Of a stretch of DNA of 64,000 nucleotides, positions 42,771 through 51,336 are shown piece by piece (positions within the stretch are counted from its first letter, which is position 1; every line of letters starts with the position of its first letter). The notes under the pieces are model-generated. The model was not told where the DNA came from, did not search any database, and saw only the letters and a list, made by a program, of their open reading frames with translations. The DNA is from Zeimonas sp032027205 (GTDB lineage: Bacteria > Pseudomonadota > Gammaproteobacteria > Burkholderiales > Burkholderiaceae_E). Both the position numbers and the translations under genes were made by a program. The stretch covers positions 434,001 through 498,000 of the forward strand of contig JAVSMN010000001.1 in the NCBI GenBank assembly GCA_032027205.1, read 5' to 3'.

Positions 42771-43997
42771 CTAGATCGACACCTCGAACTGCTTGTTCTC
42801 CTTCGGGTTCTTCTGCAGGTCGCAGTACTGCGCGGTGTCGCTCGGCGGCCGCTGCTTCACCGTCTCGAGGATCGTGTTCTTCTGGTCCTTGACTTCCATG
42901 ACGCGCACATCGAGCGCAGCATGATGGGTCTTCGGCTCGATCGTCACGGTGCCCGAAGGCCCTTCGATCGACACGCCAGACTCCAGCGCCGCAAGCACGG
43001 CCGCGTGCTCGATCGCCTTCGCGTTGCGCACCGCCTGCGCCCACAGGTGGATTCCCTGGTACTGGGAAACCGCGATTTCGTGGACGGACTTCGGATCGCC
43101 GAAGCGCTTCTGCCAGCGGGCGAGGAAGTCCTTGTTGGCCGGCGTGTCGATCTCCTGACTGTAGTTGCCGGCGATGAGAATGCCGTTGCCTTCGGCGGCA
43201 GACAGTGCAAGCTGTTCATTGCCCACGCCGAACACCGTCGCCGCGAGCGGGATCTTGCTGTTCATGCCCGAGGCGGCCCACTGGCGGTAGAACGACATGT
43301 GCGCCCCGCCGACGAGCGCGGAGACGACGAACGACGGCTTTTCCTGCTGGATCTTCGCGATCGTCGAACCGAAGTCGGCGACGTCGAGCGGAAAGAAGTC
43401 GGTCTTCAGCGTGGTTCCGTTGCGCTGCTTGACGTAATGCGCGATCCACTTCGCGGCGATCTGACCGTAGTTGTAGTCGGCCGCGAGCACGTAGACCTTG
43501 CTACCCCACCGCTTCATCGCGAGGTCGACGACCGGCTCGATGACCTGCGCCGGCGTCGTCCCGGTGCAGAAGGTATTGCGGTCGCAGACTCCGCCTTCGT
43601 AGAGGATGTTGTAGAAGTAGAGGGTGTTGGCGCGCCGGAAGGTCTGTCGGACCGCTTCGCGCGAGGCCGACGTGATGCCGCCGTGCACCACGTCGACCTT
43701 GTCGTCGCGCACGAGTTGCTGAGCGAACTTGGTGTAGAGCGCGATGTCGGACTGCGTGTCGTATTCAATGAGCTGCAGCTTGCGACCGAGCAGCCCGCCC
43801 GCTTCGTTGATCTCGTCCACGGCCATCCTCGACGCCATCGCCATCGGCTTTCCGTAGATGTCGATGTTCCCGGAGGCGTCGAGCAACACCCCGACCTTGA
43901 TGGGAGCGCCCTGCGCGAAGGCCGCACGCAGCGGCAGGGCCGTTCCCAGAGCGGCCAGTCCTGCGCCCGCGACGAAATCACGACGCGTGATGCTCAT
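42771..43997 (-). CDS. Amide/urea-type ABC transporter substrate-binding protein
   Basis: A 408-residue periplasmic protein. The N-terminus MSITRRDFVAGAGLAAL has a twin-Arg motif and signal peptide. The Peripla_BP_5 domain begins IKVGVLLDASGNIDIYGKPM and contains YNILYEGGVCDRNTFCTGTT and VLAADYNYGQIAAKWIAHYV, close to FmdD/UrtA amide- and urea-binding proteins (recalled). AGGAGA 6 nt before the ATG at 43997 decides the start. It is the first gene of the SBP-livH-livM-livG-livF/amidase-acyl-CoA synthetase operon. The amidase indicates the ligand is an amide. Confidence 0.9.
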   Translation of the reverse strand: MSITRRDFVAGAGLAALGTALPLRAAFAQGAPIKVGVLLDASGNIDIYGKPMAMASRMAVDEINEAGGLLGRKLQLIEYDTQSDIALYTKFAQQLVRDDKVDVVHGGITSASREAVRQTFRRANTLYFYNILYEGGVCDRNTFCTGTTPAQVIEPVVDLAMKRWGSKVYVLAADYNYGQIAAKWIAHYVKQRNGTTLKTDFFPLDVADFGSTIAKIQQEKPSFVVSALVGGAHMSFYRQWAASGMNSKIPLAATVFGVGNEQLALSAAEGNGILIAGNYSQEIDTPANKDFLARWQKRFGDPKSVHEIAVSQYQGIHLWAQAVRNAKAIEHAAVLAALESGVSIEGPSGTVTIEPKTHHAALDVRVMEVKDQKNTILETVKQRPPSDTAQYCDLQKNPKENKQFEVSI

Positions 43998-44035
43998 TGC
44001 TGTCTCCTGTTTGTGTTCGACGACGCCCGGCTCAC

Positions 44036-45652
44036 TCACTCGCTCGCGCGGGGCGCGGCTGCTGTCTCGCGGCCCGCCGGCTGCGACGGGGCGGCCAGCC
44101 CGACCGCCGACGAGAAGTCGACTCCAATCGAGTCGCCGATGCTCTTGAGGGCCGGCAACTGCAGCGCCATGCCCATGATGCTGTCCATGACCTGGTTCAC
44201 CGGCGGGCGCGTGGCGTCGCCGGCTCCGCCACTGCCCGGCGCACCCGTCAGACCGCTCACCTGGTGAATGCGGATGCTGTCGATCTTCTCCACCGGCTTC
44301 ATCATCTGCGCGACGATCTCGGGCATCTTGTCGAGCCGGTAACGCTCCAGCTGCAGCCTCACGAGGCCATCGCTTCGCGTGTTCTCGGCGTCGATCAACG
44401 CCCGGCTGCCTTCCGACTCGGCGAGCATCCGCAGCCGCTCGGCCTCGGCTCGCGTGCGCACCGCCTGCGCCTCGGACTGCGCGCGCCGGATCAGCACCGA
44501 CGCCTCGCTCTCGGCCTTCGCCGAGGCAACCTCGCCGGCCTCCTGCTCGCGCTTCACGGCGATTTCGCGCGAGCGTTCGACGACTGCGCGCTCGCGCTCG
44601 GTCTGCACGTGCTCCTGCGCCAGGATGATCTCGGCGCGAGCGCGTTCGGCGCGCGCCTGCGCCTGCGCCTCCTCGGCATGCTTGTCGGCGAGCCGGATCG
44701 CGCTGTCGGACTTGCGCACCTCGGAGTTCAGCTGAGACTCGATCTCCACCCGCCTGATCTCGCTCTGCTTCGCCAGCTCGACAAGCCGCGTCTCGCGCTC
44801 GCGAAGGATGCGTGCGGCCTCGCTGGCAATCAACGCATCCTCGCGCGCCTTTGCGGCCTCGGCTTCACTGGCCGACTTGATGCGCTCGATCTCGAGCCGC
44901 TGCTCGATCTGCGCCTGCTCTTCCTGCTGCGCCAGGCTCAGCCGCCGCTTCGTGGCGTCGAGCTGCGTCTGCCGAACAGCGATCTCGGCCTCCGCCTCGA
45001 CCTCGGTGCGCTTCTTGCGGTTGGCCGAGATGATCTCGGCGAGCCGTCGCATCCCGACGGCGTTGAACGCGTTGTTCTCGTCCAGCGCCGCGAACGGCGC
45101 CTGGTCGAGCCTCGTGAGCGAGACCGAATCGAGCAGCACGCCGTTGTGCGAAAGATTTTCGCGCAGTTGCTCGGCCACCTGCTGCACAAACTCGCCGCGC
45201 TGCTCGTGCAGGCTGTCCATCGTCCGCGCCGCCGCTACGGCCTGCAGCGCATCGACGAAGCGGCCCTCGAGCAGGTTGCGGATGCCCTCGGGGCTCAGCG
45301 CCCGGGCACCGAGCGCCTGCGCTGCGGTCGCCACCCCGTCGACGGTGGGTTGCACGCGCACGTAGAACTCGAACTCGGCATCGACGCGGATGCGATCGGT
45401 GGTGATCAGCGATTTCTCGGACGTGCGCCGAACCTCGACGCGGATCGTCCGCATGTTGATTTCCTCGACGCGATGCAGAAACGGCAGCGCGAGGCAGCCG
45501 CCGGCGAGGATGGTCTTCTGGCCGCCGAAGCCGGTGCGGATCAGCGCGACGTCGCGCGTGGACTTGCGATAGAAGCGGTTGAGAAAGGCGACGACGATCG
45601 CGACGACGACGATCGCGAGCGCGATCGCGAAGATCCAACCGAGCAGAACCAT
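44036..45652 (-). CDS. Flotillin-like SPFH domain protein
   Basis: A 538-residue protein. One N-terminal membrane helix (LLGWIFAIALAIVVVAIVVA) precedes an SPFH/band-7 domain (DVALIRTGFGGQKTILAGGC). A long Ala/Glu-rich coiled coil (residues ~215-430) and a Gly-rich C-terminus follow. This is the YqiK/flotillin layout. Such proteins scaffold membrane microdomains. No nfeD partner lies next to it. It follows a marR gene, with a promoter and tandem operator-like repeats between. It precedes the amide-transport operon by 38 bp, so read-through into it is possible. Confidence 0.9.
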   Translation of the reverse strand: MVLLGWIFAIALAIVVVAIVVAFLNRFYRKSTRDVALIRTGFGGQKTILAGGCLALPFLHRVEEINMRTIRVEVRRTSEKSLITTDRIRVDAEFEFYVRVQPTVDGVATAAQALGARALSPEGIRNLLEGRFVDALQAVAAARTMDSLHEQRGEFVQQVAEQLRENLSHNGVLLDSVSLTRLDQAPFAALDENNAFNAVGMRRLAEIISANRKKRTEVEAEAEIAVRQTQLDATKRRLSLAQQEEQAQIEQRLEIERIKSASEAEAAKAREDALIASEAARILRERETRLVELAKQSEIRRVEIESQLNSEVRKSDSAIRLADKHAEEAQAQARAERARAEIILAQEHVQTERERAVVERSREIAVKREQEAGEVASAKAESEASVLIRRAQSEAQAVRTRAEAERLRMLAESEGSRALIDAENTRSDGLVRLQLERYRLDKMPEIVAQMMKPVEKIDSIRIHQVSGLTGAPGSGGAGDATRPPVNQVMDSIMGMALQLPALKSIGDSIGVDFSSAVGLAAPSQPAGRETAAAPRASE

Positions 45653-45681
45653 GACTTCCCCGTACGTGGGCAGTGCGGCTC

Positions 45682-45711
45682 AGTATCGGAAGGAATTGTT
45701 TTCCGTGTCAA
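45682..45711 (-). promoter_or_regulatory. Sigma70-type promoter for the flotillin gene
   Basis: On the - strand, TTGACA (45711-45706), a perfect -35, and GATACT (45687-45682), a -10 matching 4 of 6, are 18 bp apart. They place the transcription start about 22 bp before the ATG at 45652, which has GGGGAAG just upstream. The -35 and spacer lie inside the tandem repeats, so a bound repressor would block polymerase. Confidence 0.6.
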
Positions 45712-45736
45712 GTAATTTGTTTTCCGATTCAAGCAA
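45696..45736. repeat. Tandem 20-bp repeats, probable MarR operators
   Basis: TTGTTTTCCGTGTCAAGTAA (45696-45715) and TTGTTTTCCGATTCAAGCAA (45717-45736) agree at 17 of 20 positions. They are offset by 21 bp, two turns of the helix, so two dimers could sit on one DNA face. Each copy is an imperfect dyad (TTG...CAA ends), as expected for a MarR site. They lie between the marR stop and the flotillin start and overlap its promoter. Confidence 0.6.
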
Positions 45737-45742
45737 TCGGAT

Positions 45743-46186
45743 TCAGGAACCGCGCCCGCGGATGAAATCCTCGAGCAGCTGCTTCAGCTCGCGGCCCCTG
45801 TCGCGACCGAGCGCAGACTCCATCGATTGCCGTTCGCGCTGCACCGTGCTCTCCAGACGGCGCACGCACGCGAGCCCCACGTCGGATATGTAGACGAGGA
45901 CCCTGCGATTGTCTTCTGGGTCGAGAGCGCGCTGCACCAGCGCATTGGCCACCATGCGGTCGACGAGCTTCGACAGCGAGGGAAGCTTCATGGAGACGGC
46001 GTCGGCGAGCGCCGACATCGAACGGCCGCTTTCGTCGGCGAGTACCTCGAGCACGCGCCAGGACTCCAGCGGCACGCCCTCGGGATCGAGCACGCGTTCG
46101 AGGTCGGCGGTGGCGCGCCGGCTCGCTTCGTGGAGCAGCGCCTGCAGGGAGGCGGCGCCGCCAGCCTTCTTTCTGGGCTTCGCCAT
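45743..46186 (-). CDS. MarR-family transcriptional regulator
   Basis: A 147-residue protein with the MarR winged helix. LESWRVLEVLADESGRSMSA precedes recognition helix MKLPSLSKLVDRMVANALV and the wing RALDPEDNRRVLVYIS. MarR proteins usually repress and are released by small aromatic or amphipathic ligands. It precedes the flotillin gene, with paired operator-like repeats after its stop. The 162-bp gap to the divergent amidase gene holds no clear element but may carry its own promoter. Confidence 0.92.
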   Translation of the reverse strand: MAKPRKKAGGAASLQALLHEASRRATADLERVLDPEGVPLESWRVLEVLADESGRSMSALADAVSMKLPSLSKLVDRMVANALVQRALDPEDNRRVLVYISDVGLACVRRLESTVQRERQSMESALGRDRGRELKQLLEDFIRGRGS

Positions 46187-46348
46187 GATCCCGGGATTCT
46201 AGGGCGAGCGGACCGAGCGCGCCAGACGAACGCTTTCGACCCGTTCGCCGGTGGGGTACAAATGCCTGCGTGCGACGACGGCGCGCCCGCGCACGGAATG
46301 CCGCAAGACACGACGACACGACGATGAGCCGATCGGAGGAACTGCGCG

Positions 46349-47752
46349 ATGCACGATCACCAATCCCTGCACGAACTGGAAGCGAGCGAGCTTGCGCGAC
46401 TGCTGCATTCGCGCAGGCTCTCGCCGGTGGAAGTCACCGAGGCAATGCTGCGCAGGATCGAAACGCTTGACCCGAGTCTGCACGCATACGCCTGCGTCAC
46501 GCCCGAGCTCGCGCTCGAGCAGGCGAGGAAGGCGGAAGAGCGCATCGGCCGACGTCAGATCCTCGGGCCGTTGCACGGGGTGCCGATCGCCGTGAAGGAT
46601 CTGTGCTTCACCAGGGGCGTGGACACATGCGCCGGCATGCCGCTGAACCACGGCTTTCGCCCGGATCGGGATGCGACGATCGTGACACGACTGCGCGAAG
46701 CCGGTGCGGTGCTGCTCGGCAAGCTGCAGCTCACCGAGGGCGCGCTCGTCGAACACCATCCGTCGGTGGTGCCACCGGTGAATCCCTGGCACCCCGATCA
46801 TTGGTCGGGCGCTTCGTCGAGCGGGTCCGGTGTGGCGACGGCAGCAGGACTGTGCTTCGGTTCGATCGGATCCGATACCGGCGGATCGATCCGCTTTCCG
46901 TCCGCAGCCAACGGCGTAACCGGAATCAAGCCAACGTGGGGACGCGTATCGCGCGACGGCTGCTTCGAGCTCGCGGCTTCGCTCGATCACTTCGGGCCGA
47001 TGTGCCGCAGCGCAGCCGATGCCGGCGCGATGCTCGCCATCGTTGCAGGCGCCGACCCCGAAGATCCGACGGCCCTCCTCGATCCGGTGCCCGACATGCT
47101 CGCCGGCGTCGACACCGAGTTGCGCAACCTGCGAATCGGCATCGACGAGCGCTTCGTCCACGAGGGCGTCGACGCGACGACGTCGGCCGCCGTGCGCGAG
47201 ACACTCTCCGCGCTGCGCGAACTGGGCGCGAGCGTGCGCAACGTCGCGTTTCCCGCGGTCGACGCGGCGCTCGCCGACTGGGCGCCGATCTGCGCGATCG
47301 AGGCAGCTGTCGCGCACGGCCGCACCTACCCCTCACGCCGTGCAGAATACGGCCCTGCGCTGGCGTCCTTCCTGGACAGCGCCTCGGCATTCTCCGCGCT
47401 CGACTACCAGCGAATGCTGCTGCGCCGACGCGACTTCGCCGGTCGCCTGATGGCGCTGTTCGAGCAGGTCGACCTGCTGCTGCTGCCGGCGCAACCGTTT
47501 GCGTCTCCGACGAAGACGGAACTGTCGCAACTCATCTCCACCGAAGCCGGGCTGCGCTCGCTGATCCGGTTCACTGCGCCCTTCGACCTGAGCGGCCACC
47601 CGACGATCACGCTGCCGGCGGGCTTCACCGCGCAACACACGCCGGTGGCGGTGCAACTCGTCGCACGGCGCCTGCACGAACCGCTGCTCGTGCGCGCCGG
47701 CCGGGCTTTCCAGCGTGCAACGGACTGGCACCGCCGACACCCTCCGGTCTGA
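46349..47752 (+). CDS. Amidase (amidase signature family)
   Basis: A 467-residue enzyme. The Ser-cisSer-Lys triad sits in GVPIAVKDLCFTRG (Lys), WSGASSSGSGVATAAG (cis-Ser) and GSDTGGSIRFPSA (nucleophile). The protein has no signal peptide, so it is cytoplasmic. It hydrolyses an amide or related C-N bond; the substrate cannot be told from sequence. It is followed after 161 bp by an AmiC-like amide-binding protein on the same strand, and the ABC amide importer lies ~3 kb away. Confidence 0.92.
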   Translation: MHDHQSLHELEASELARLLHSRRLSPVEVTEAMLRRIETLDPSLHAYACVTPELALEQARKAEERIGRRQILGPLHGVPIAVKDLCFTRGVDTCAGMPLNHGFRPDRDATIVTRLREAGAVLLGKLQLTEGALVEHHPSVVPPVNPWHPDHWSGASSSGSGVATAAGLCFGSIGSDTGGSIRFPSAANGVTGIKPTWGRVSRDGCFELAASLDHFGPMCRSAADAGAMLAIVAGADPEDPTALLDPVPDMLAGVDTELRNLRIGIDERFVHEGVDATTSAAVRETLSALRELGASVRNVAFPAVDAALADWAPICAIEAAVAHGRTYPSRRAEYGPALASFLDSASAFSALDYQRMLLRRRDFAGRLMALFEQVDLLLLPAQPFASPTKTELSQLISTEAGLRSLIRFTAPFDLSGHPTITLPAGFTAQHTPVAVQLVARRLHEPLLVRAGRAFQRATDWHRRHPPV

Positions 47753-47770
47753 GCCGGCTGGACGACGGCA

Positions 47771-47819
47771 CGCGGCACGGCTCGCGCAGTCGCGCGCGGT
47801 ATGCCCCCCACGTGCCGCG
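47771..47819. repeat. 9-bp inverted repeat between amidase and AmiC-like gene
   Basis: CGCGGCACG (47771-47779) and CGTGCCGCG (47811-47819) are perfect complements with a 31-nt loop that is itself GC-rich. No T-tract follows, so it is not a classical terminator. It lies in the 161-bp gap between the two genes and could form an mRNA hairpin that lowers read-through. Confidence 0.35.
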
Positions 47820-47913
47820 CGCAGCGCAGAGCCGTCGCCGCTATTGCATCGCAGCATGAAAACGCACGGGACATGCGGCACTATCGGAATCCCTTTGCGC
47901 CGGAGCCCCTCCC

Positions 47914-49038
47914 ATGCAGTCTCGTTCGGACTTCGATTCGGGGAGGCGCCATCGCGCGGCGCAGCCGTACCGCGCGGCGCGCTGGTACGGATCGAACGAA
48001 CGAATCGGCGAGCAGGAATACCGCATCGGCGCGCTGATCCCGATGTCGGGCGCCGCCGGCATCTGGGGGCCTTCCTGCCTGGCGTGCGCGACGCTCGCCG
48101 CCGAGGAGTGGAACGCCGCCGGCGGCGTGGACGGCAAGAGCGTCGCGCTCACGGTCCTCGACGCCAGCGACGAATCCGACGACCTCGAGGAGCAACTCCA
48201 GGCGCTCCTCGACGAAGACGCGATCGAGTCGATCGTCGGCATGCACACGAGCTCAGTGCGCGAGCGCGTGACCGCGCAATTGCGCGCCGCACTTCCCTTC
48301 GTCTACACGCCGCTCTACGAGGGCGGCCCGCTGCCGCCCGGGGTCATGGCCATCGGCGAGACGCCTCGCGAGCAGTTGCTGCCGGCGCTCGATTCGCTCA
48401 CCGAACGCTACGCGCTGCGACGCTGGTTCCTGCTGGGCAACGACTACTGCTGGCCCCGACGCTCGCACGCAATCGCCACCGACGCCTTGCGCAGCAGCGG
48501 CTGCGAGGTGGTGGCGAGCCGCTACGTGCCACTGGGCGCGCTCGACGTGCAGCGGCTCGTCGACGAGATCCGCAGCACACGCGCGCAGGCGGTGCTCATG
48601 TCGCTCGTCGGCCAGGACGCGGTCGAGTTCAGCCGTGCGCTCGGCGAGTCGAAGCTCGCCGGCAAGGTGGTGCGGCTTTCGTGCGCGGTCGAGGAGAACG
48701 GGTTGCTCGCGATCGGCCCGGAGCACACCGAAGGGCTTTTCGTCGCTTCCGGATACTTCGCTTCGCTCGATACCGACCGCAACGGCGCATTCCGCGAACG
48801 CTACTGGTCGCGCTTCGGAGAGCGGGCGCCAGTGCTCAATTCGCTCGGGCAGTCGATGTACGAGGGTGTGTCCTTCCTGCGCTCAACCCTGGGCCGCAAG
48901 CTACGCGCCGGCGCGCCGATCGGCTTCGACAGCGTCCGCTCCACGCGCTTGCGCAGCAACCTTCAGACTTCGATGCCGATCTACCTGGCGCAGGCCGAGG
49001 CGATGTCGTTTCGCGTGGTTTCGGCGCTGCGGCGGTGA
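47914..49038 (+). CDS. AmiC-like amide-sensing protein (Peripla_BP_5 fold without signal peptide)
   Basis: A 374-residue protein. The binding-protein domain has EYRIGALIPMSGAAGIWGPS, ATLAAEEWNAAGGVDGKSVA and LPFVYTPLYEGGPLPPGVMA. The first 35 residues are polar and Arg-rich, not a signal peptide. This fits a cytoplasmic sensor like AmiC, which controls Pseudomonas amiE through the antiterminator AmiR. No AmiR-like gene is visible here, so the output is unknown. Its 47914 ATG has GGAG upstream. The gene follows the amidase at 46349. Confidence 0.78.
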   Translation: MQSRSDFDSGRRHRAAQPYRAARWYGSNERIGEQEYRIGALIPMSGAAGIWGPSCLACATLAAEEWNAAGGVDGKSVALTVLDASDESDDLEEQLQALLDEDAIESIVGMHTSSVRERVTAQLRAALPFVYTPLYEGGPLPPGVMAIGETPREQLLPALDSLTERYALRRWFLLGNDYCWPRRSHAIATDALRSSGCEVVASRYVPLGALDVQRLVDEIRSTRAQAVLMSLVGQDAVEFSRALGESKLAGKVVRLSCAVEENGLLAIGPEHTEGLFVASGYFASLDTDRNGAFRERYWSRFGERAPVLNSLGQSMYEGVSFLRSTLGRKLRAGAPIGFDSVRSTRLRSNLQTSMPIYLAQAEAMSFRVVSALRR

Positions 49039-49194
49039 AGGCGGAGCGGCTCCGCTCGCCGCGCTCGACTTCGAGCTTTAATGTAATCGGATACCTCGTC
49101 GGATCGAACTCAGGCCCCCTGCTCAAGCAACGCCTTCTCGCGTTTCCCAGCACCGGGGCATTTCTCGGCGCGCAGGTGGCGCGCCCATGCGAAC

Positions 49195-50130
49195 TCACAG
49201 CCCGTCGGCGTATTCGCGCAAGAACGCCAGCGTGCGCCCCGGCGAGAACGAGGGCAGCGCACAGCCGGGCGCCAGGATCAAACGCTCGCGTCCGGCCTGC
49301 TCGAGCGCATCGTCGATCTGGCGCGCAAGCATCCCGAGCGACATGTCCGGGAAGGCGCTCTCGTCGATGCCGCCCATCAGGCAGCGATCGGTACGCTTGC
49401 GCAGTTCACGGAGCGTCGGATTGTTCGGCGAGCGATCCGACAGGCTGAGAACCTCGTACGGGTACCGATCGATCCGGTCCAGATCGACACCCGTGCCGTG
49501 CACGTGCAACACCCGCACCATGCCTTCCGCTGCCGCGAGCACGTCGAGATCGAACGGCCGCAGGAACGTTTCGTAAACCTCGCGCGGTGTGCCGCGGGGA
49601 AAGCCTTCGGGTATCGCCGAGTTGATCGAATAGAAGAAACCGTCGACTCCGATGCGCTTCAGCTCACGGATGTAGTTGCGGATCGACTCGCTGACGGTCT
49701 CCAGCGCGCGAAGTGCTTCGGCCTCGTTGCGCCGCAGGTGCTCCTGCTGATCACGCCCGACGTTGCGGACGATTTGCTGGTAGGGATCGAATGCTGTCTC
49801 GAGCAGCGGAAAGTCCGGTCCCATCGCGCTGCGCAGGCGCGCGAGGCAAACGAGTTGCTGCGCGAACGCCGGATGGTCGAGGCCCACCGGTTCGAACGCG
49901 CGCAGCGACGCCGGATCCTGCAGGTCGCGCACCCCGGCGGGGACCGGATAGCGGTAATCGGACATGACCTTCGCGAGGTCCCACCGATAGGTCTTCAGGA
50001 AGCGCTCGTGCAGTCGCGCCGTTTCCTCGCCCGACAGATGGTCGGAGAGGAAGTGGACCCATGCGGCCGTCGGGATTCGGTCGACCTTCCGCCCATGCAC
50101 GGCAGCAAGGAAGCGTTCGCGGGGCGTCAT
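49195..50130 (-). CDS. Uroporphyrinogen decarboxylase-fold enzyme (methyltransferase-like)
   Basis: A 311-residue URO-D-superfamily protein. MTPRERFLAAVHGRKVDRIP is the typical start, with LHVHGTGVDLDRI and the closing LILAPGCALPSFSPGRTLAF. In zinc-dependent corrinoid methyltransferases of this fold the site reads HxC...C; here it is H-V-H with one later Cys. True haem-pathway HemE is unlikely because the N-terminal substrate motif is missing. The ATG at 50130 has AGGAG upstream; an ATG at 50148 is the alternative. It is transcribed divergently from a Bug receptor. Confidence 0.8.
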   Translation of the reverse strand: MTPRERFLAAVHGRKVDRIPTAAWVHFLSDHLSGEETARLHERFLKTYRWDLAKVMSDYRYPVPAGVRDLQDPASLRAFEPVGLDHPAFAQQLVCLARLRSAMGPDFPLLETAFDPYQQIVRNVGRDQQEHLRRNEAEALRALETVSESIRNYIRELKRIGVDGFFYSINSAIPEGFPRGTPREVYETFLRPFDLDVLAAAEGMVRVLHVHGTGVDLDRIDRYPYEVLSLSDRSPNNPTLRELRKRTDRCLMGGIDESAFPDMSLGMLARQIDDALEQAGRERLILAPGCALPSFSPGRTLAFLREYADGL

Positions 50131-50300
50131 CTTCGTCGTCTCCTGCATCGAATGAGCGGCGTCGCACCGGTGCTCGTGAAACGCCTCCGGATGGTACGAG
50201 ATACACTTTGCCGATGCTCGCGACGAATCCCTCGCGCCTGCATCGCCCAGCCAAACCCGCCCGAGAACGAGATCGCGGTTCTCGACCACGAGAGGAACGC

Positions 50301-51323
50301 ATGCCGGATCCCATCCTTCGTTCGCCTGTCGCTCGCGTGCGCCGTCGATTCGTGGCGACCATTCTGCTGGGCGCATTCGCCGCGTTCGGCGCCGTTCCGT
50401 CCCCCACGGTTGCGCAGGATTTCCCCGGCGATCGTCCCATCCGCATCGTCGTTCCGTACACCGCCGGCGGCTCGTCCGATTTCATCGCGCGCACCGTCGC
50501 GGGCAAGCTCGCCGAGAGCATGAAGGCATCGGTGGTCGTCGAGAACCGCCCCGGCGGCAACACCGTTATCGCCGCCGACCACGTCGCGAAAGCCGAGCCC
50601 GACGGCCATACGCTACTGCTGATCGGCGAGCTCACGCACTCATCGGTTGCGGCGCTGAGCAAGCAGTTGCCCTTCGACCCGGTCGCCGACCTGGCACCGA
50701 TCACGAACGCGATCAAATCGCCGCTGGTCATCGTCGTGCATCCGTCGGTGCCGGCGAAGACACTGCAGGAATTCATCGCGTACGCGAAGGCGCACCCGGG
50801 CGAGATCGCGTACGGATCCGCGGGCATCGGGAACACGCTGCACCTCGGCGGCGAAGTCTTCGCGGCAACGACCGGAACGAAACTCACGCACGTTCCCTAC
50901 AAGGGCGCGTCGCAGGCGGTAATCGATCTTGTCGGCGGTCGCATCCAGGCCATGTTCGATCTACCGCAGACGCCGCTGCCGCACATCCAGGAAGGCCGCC
51001 TGCGAGCGCTCGCCGTCACCAGCGGCCAGCGGCTCGACATCCTGCCGCAGGTCCCAACGACTGCCGAAGCCGGCGTGCCCAACTATCGCTTCGCGACTCG
51101 CGTCGGCTTCGCTGCGCCCGGCGGAACGCCGCAGCCGATCCTGCAGCGATTGCACAAGGAGATCGTCGCCGTACTGCAGCAGCCAGATGTGCGGCTCGCC
51201 TTCGAGCAGCGTGCGATGTTCGTCGATCCCAGCGAGTCTCCCGACGCGTTCCGCAAATCGATGCTCGCGGAGATGGAGCGCGTGAAGAAGGTGATCAGCG
51301 ATGCGGGGATCGTGCCGCAGTGA
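50301..51323 (+). CDS. Bug-family (TctC-like) periplasmic receptor
   Basis: A 340-residue protein. The signal peptide (VATILLGAFAAFGAVPSPTVAQ) precedes a Bug domain with PIRIVVPYTAGGSSDFIART, VVENRPGGNTVIAADHVAKA and LTHVPYKGASQAVIDLVGGR. No TctAB pair is adjacent, which is usual for the many solo Bug receptors of Burkholderiales. AGAGGA before the ATG at 50301 decides the start; the frame stays open upstream. It is convergent with the deacetylase gene, 13 bp away. Confidence 0.93.
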   Translation: MPDPILRSPVARVRRRFVATILLGAFAAFGAVPSPTVAQDFPGDRPIRIVVPYTAGGSSDFIARTVAGKLAESMKASVVVENRPGGNTVIAADHVAKAEPDGHTLLLIGELTHSSVAALSKQLPFDPVADLAPITNAIKSPLVIVVHPSVPAKTLQEFIAYAKAHPGEIAYGSAGIGNTLHLGGEVFAATTGTKLTHVPYKGASQAVIDLVGGRIQAMFDLPQTPLPHIQEGRLRALAVTSGQRLDILPQVPTTAEAGVPNYRFATRVGFAAPGGTPQPILQRLHKEIVAVLQQPDVRLAFEQRAMFVDPSESPDAFRKSMLAEMERVKKVISDAGIVPQ

Positions 51324-51336
51324 GCGGCGCCCTTCG

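Noticed and set aside
49037..49053. GCGGAG-CGG-CTCCGC hairpin after the AmiC-like gene, considered as a terminator
   Set aside because: No run of T follows within 15 bp, so a rho-independent terminator is not supported.
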